From the NCBI GenBank assembly GCA_021786455.1, contig JAJYNF010000074.1, forward strand, positions 1-6,721: 6,721 bases of DNA, read 5' to 3'. Below the pieces are notes generated by a model, which saw only the letters and a list, made by a program, of their open reading frames with translations, did not search any database and had not been told where the DNA came from. The DNA is from Acidobacteriota bacterium (GTDB taxonomy: Bacteria > Acidobacteriota > Terriglobia > UBA7540). The translations under genes were made by a program, and so were the position numbers. Positions 6,413 to 6,721 of this stretch are shown one piece after another (positions within the stretch are counted from its first letter, which is position 1; each line of letters begins with the position of its first letter).

Positions 6413-6477
6413 GGTGAGTCGCGCAAGATTGAGCAGCGAGGGCGCAGCGCCAAGGCAGCAGAGGACGGATTGACCGG

Positions 6478-6721
6478 TTACGCCCGCAGCTCCCGATGGC
6501 GGTCAATCCAATATCCCCAAGCAGGGATCAACCACAAACCCAGGGCCATCGCTTCAAGCGCGCGGCGGCTGGGCGGTGGAGGGCCAAAGATGCCGCCGAC
6601 ATAGATGACAACGATAAGGGCGATGAGCAGCCAGAAGGCCAGGTCGCCAGCCAGGTCCAACGCCCGCGTGGCTTTCAGATAAAGGTAAATCCCCGCGACC
6701 AGCATTGCGCCTTCCACCAAA
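6478..6721 (-). CDS. Small integral membrane protein, partial (5' end outside window)
   Basis: The last 80 or so codons of a gene entering from the right edge and ending at TAA 6478-6480. Three hydrophobic segments are visible: VEGAMLVAGIYLYLKAT at the edge, LAFWLLIALIVVIYVGGIFG, and ALEAMALGLWLIPAWGYW. A conserved-looking FGPPPPSRRA loop joins the last two, and the tail IDRHRELRA is charged. The frame has no stop up to the edge; the leading TTG codon there is more likely an internal Leu than a start. The pattern recalls small uncharacterised bacterial membrane proteins with a GPPPPS loop, from memory; no function is known to me. It converges with the GH5 gene, the two stops 65 nt apart. Confidence 0.75.
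   Translation of the reverse strand, partial: LVEGAMLVAGIYLYLKATRALDLAGDLAFWLLIALIVVIYVGGIFGPPPPSRRALEAMALGLWLIPAWGYWIDRHRELRA

Noticed and set aside
6441..6451. GGCGC-A-GCGCC inverted repeat between convergent genes as a terminator
   Set aside because: The usable stem is very short, and no T-run follows on either strand.

Overview
The window looks like ordinary chromosome from a GC-rich soil or subsurface bacterium, most likely an Acidobacteriota member. That placement is inferred from the gene types: a secreted TrbI/VirB10-like barrel protein without conjugation genes, a long single-domain old-yellow-enzyme-type flavin oxidoreductase, an M50 protease with CBS domains, and a GH5 lipoprotein. 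No rRNA or other phylogenetic marker is present. I saw no tRNA, CRISPR array, insertion sequence or phage gene.

Left half (4-3506, all minus strand): three closely spaced genes read from right to left. First is a site-2 (M50) intramembrane metalloprotease with two C-terminal CBS domains (2370-3506). Next is a flavin oxidoreductase locus (861-2327). Last is a secreted or membrane-anchored TPM-domain protein with a glycine-rich tail (4-798). The gaps are 42 and 62 nt, so they are probably one transcription unit. The middle gene is the main anomaly. Its natural ATG appears to be at 2327, and codons 1-34 read as a typical family N-terminus. An in-frame TGA (2223-2225) and then an in-frame TAG (2181-2183) interrupt it before 436 uninterrupted codons that carry the rest of the enzyme. 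It is either a young pseudogene, a gene re-started at GTG 2171, or a readthrough or recoding case.

Middle (3507-4040): about 530 nt with no convincing gene, separating the leftward cluster from the rightward genes. It contains several short palindromes and probably the divergent promoters.

Right half (4041-6412, plus strand): a small unrecognised ORF with a TTG start and a good ribosome binding site (4041-4340), then a secreted TrbI/VirB10-like protein (4401-5120), then a GH5 glycoside hydrolase lipoprotein (5195-6412). The last has its own perfect TATAAT box and a strong ribosome binding site, which place its start at a GTG well inside the longest open frame. At the right edge lies the 3' part of a convergent minus-strand gene for a small integral membrane protein (6478-6721, running off the window).

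Functionally, most products belong to the cell envelope or lie outside the cytoplasm: an intramembrane protease, a TPM protein, a barrel-like exported protein, a glycan-degrading lipoprotein and a membrane protein. I see no coherent new defence or mobile system. The interrupted oxidoreductase is the observation most worth checking.
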